Source of the DNA: Trabulsiella guamensis ATCC 49490
GTDB lineage: Bacteria; Pseudomonadota; Gammaproteobacteria; Enterobacterales; Enterobacteriaceae
DNA: 64,000 nt
Reading direction: 5' to 3'
Assembly: GCF_000734965.1 (NCBI RefSeq)
Contig: NZ_JMTB01000074.1
Coordinates: 26,316-90,315 of the forward strand
This document shows, piece after piece, positions 62,944-64,000 of this stretch. The notes beneath the pieces are model-generated. The model worked only from the letters and a program-made list of their open reading frames with translations. It made no database searches and was not told the DNA's origin. The position numbers and the translations under genes were made by a program. The first letter of the stretch is position 1, and every line of letters starts with the position of its first letter.

Positions 62944-64000
62944 GTGAAACAAAACGCCATACAAACTGCCAACCTTGAATTCAATAATGAGGGTACACCT
63001 GTTTCCCGAGATTTTGATGATGTCTACTTCTCTAATGATAACGGCCTTGAAGAGACACGGTATGTTTTTCTCGGCGGAAACCGGATCACCGCGCGTTTTT
63101 CGGAACATCCCCGTTCGTTATTCGTCGTGGCGGAAAGCGGCTTCGGTACCGGGCTCAACTTCCTGACACTCTGGCAGGCGTTTGACGATTTTCATGCCAG
63201 TTCCCCGGACGCTACCCTACAAAGATTACATTTCATCAGTTTTGAGAAATTTCCATTGCAGGAGGACGATTTGCGGCTGGCGCATCAGCGCTGGCCGGAA
63301 CTCGCGCCCAGGGCGGAACAGTTACAGGCGCAGTGGCCGCTCCCCGTTGCCGGGTGTCATCGCCTGTTGCTTGATGGTGGTCGCGTCACGCTGGATTTGT
63401 GGTTCGGGGATATCAACATGCTGACCGAAACCCTCGACGACACGCTGAATCAAAAGGTTGACGCCTGGTTTCTTGATGGTTTCGCGCCGGCGAAAAATCC
63501 GGATATGTGGTCGCCCGAGCTCTTTTCAGCAATGGCGCGGCTGTCACGCCCTGGCGGGACGCTGGCGACGTTTACCTCCGCCGGGTTTGTGCGACGCGGC
63601 TTGCAGGAAGCCGGATTTACCATGCAAAAGCGCAAAGGCTTTGGTCGCAAGCGTGAAATGTTGACCGGTGAAATGACCAACATGCTGAATGTCACCCCGC
63701 GTACGCCATGGTTTGCCCGCCCGGGTTCGTCTTCGCAGGACGTTGCCATCATCGGTGGTGGCATCGCCAGTGCGTTGTTGTCACTCGCCCTGCTGCGTCG
63801 TGGCTGGCAGGTAACGCTGTACTGCGCCGACAGCGCCCCGGCTGAAGGTGCCTCCGGTAATCGACAGGGGGCGCTCTACCCGCTCCTTAGCGCTCATGAT
63901 CCTGCTCTGGCGCGCTTTTTCCCGCTGGCATTCACCTTTGCGCGGCGGTTGTACAATGCTCTGCCTGTGTCATTTGATCACGACTGGTGCGGGGTCACAC
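62944..64000 (+). CDS. mnmC: bifunctional tRNA 5-methylaminomethyl-2-thiouridine synthase MnmC (3' end cut)
   Basis: Last two steps of mnm5s2U34 synthesis in tRNA: FAD-dependent cleavage of the carboxymethyl group, then SAM methylation. About 352 residues are present of roughly 665. The GTG at 62944 starts in the K-12 position. The N-terminal methyltransferase has [16 protein letters not shown] (about 62-77) and [17 protein letters not shown]; the FAD domain opens with [18 protein letters not shown] at about 267-284. It is divergent from fabB across 158 bases. No frameshift was seen. Confidence 0.95.
   Translation, partial: MKQNAIQTANLEFNNEGTPVSRDFDDVYFSNDNGLEETRYVFLGGNRITARFSEHPRSLFVVAESGFGTGLNFLTLWQAFDDFHASSPDATLQRLHFISFEKFPLQEDDLRLAHQRWPELAPRAEQLQAQWPLPVAGCHRLLLDGGRVTLDLWFGDINMLTETLDDTLNQKVDAWFLDGFAPAKNPDMWSPELFSAMARLSRPGGTLATFTSAGFVRRGLQEAGFTMQKRKGFGRKREMLTGEMTNMLNVTPRTPWFARPGSSSQDVAIIGGGIASALLSLALLRRGWQVTLYCADSAPAEGASGNRQGALYPLLSAHDPALARFFPLAFTFARRLYNALPVSFDHDWCGVT

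Overview
The window is a 64 kb piece of an enterobacterial chromosome (order Enterobacterales). Nearly every protein reads as a close homologue of an Escherichia coli K-12 protein, and the gene order follows the classical men-nuo-ack/pta-his-pur-fabB segment. It is not E. coli itself. A chemotaxis gene cheV sits between rbn (elaC) and nuoN. A PTS permease plus split-transketolase locus with a LacI-type regulator lies between pta and yfcD, where K-12 has yfcC. NuoB carries four extra residues compared with K-12. cheV and a PTS/transketolase locus at this position are shared with Salmonella, so Citrobacter or a close Salmonella relative is the best guess. The assignment to genus is inference.

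Layout, left to right. Positions 1-6725 hold the menaquinone operon menF-menD-menH-menB-menC-menE on the minus strand (menE is cut by the window edge). elaB and elaA follow on the minus strand, then rbn and cheV on the plus strand. A shared terminator separates cheV from the thirteen-gene nuo operon for respiratory complex I (nuoN to nuoA, minus strand, 9722-24620). Next come the regulator gene lrhA, a 945-base intergenic region, alaA and yfbR (plus), then yfbS, yfbT, yfbU and yfbV (minus). ackA-pta (plus) follow, ending at a bidirectional terminator.

The accessory segment is 36487-41702: genes for IIA, IIB and IIC components of an ascorbate (Ula/SgaT)-type PTS and the two halves of a transketolase run leftward, and a divergent LacI/GntR-type regulator runs rightward. 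Two near-identical AGCGCT-centred palindromes lie between them. This is a self-contained carbon-source module whose substrate cannot be read from the sequence.

The remainder is ordinary enterobacterial backbone: yfcD, yfcE, yfcF, yfcG, folX, yfcH, a GNAT acetyltransferase gene, the histidine/lysine-arginine-ornithine transporter (hisP, hisM, hisQ, hisJ, argT), the purine operon cvpA-purF-ubiX with a PurR box, dedD, folC, accD, dedA, truA, usg, pdxB, flk, fabB with adjoining FabR and FadR sites, and the first part of mnmC, cut by the right edge. Start codons were chosen by homology and ribosome-binding sites; GTG starts are favoured for menE, menF, yfbS, yfbT, pta, hisM, dedD, pdxB and mnmC, and TTG for rbn. 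Comparisons with K-12 and Salmonella proteins are from memory of those families, not from database searches.
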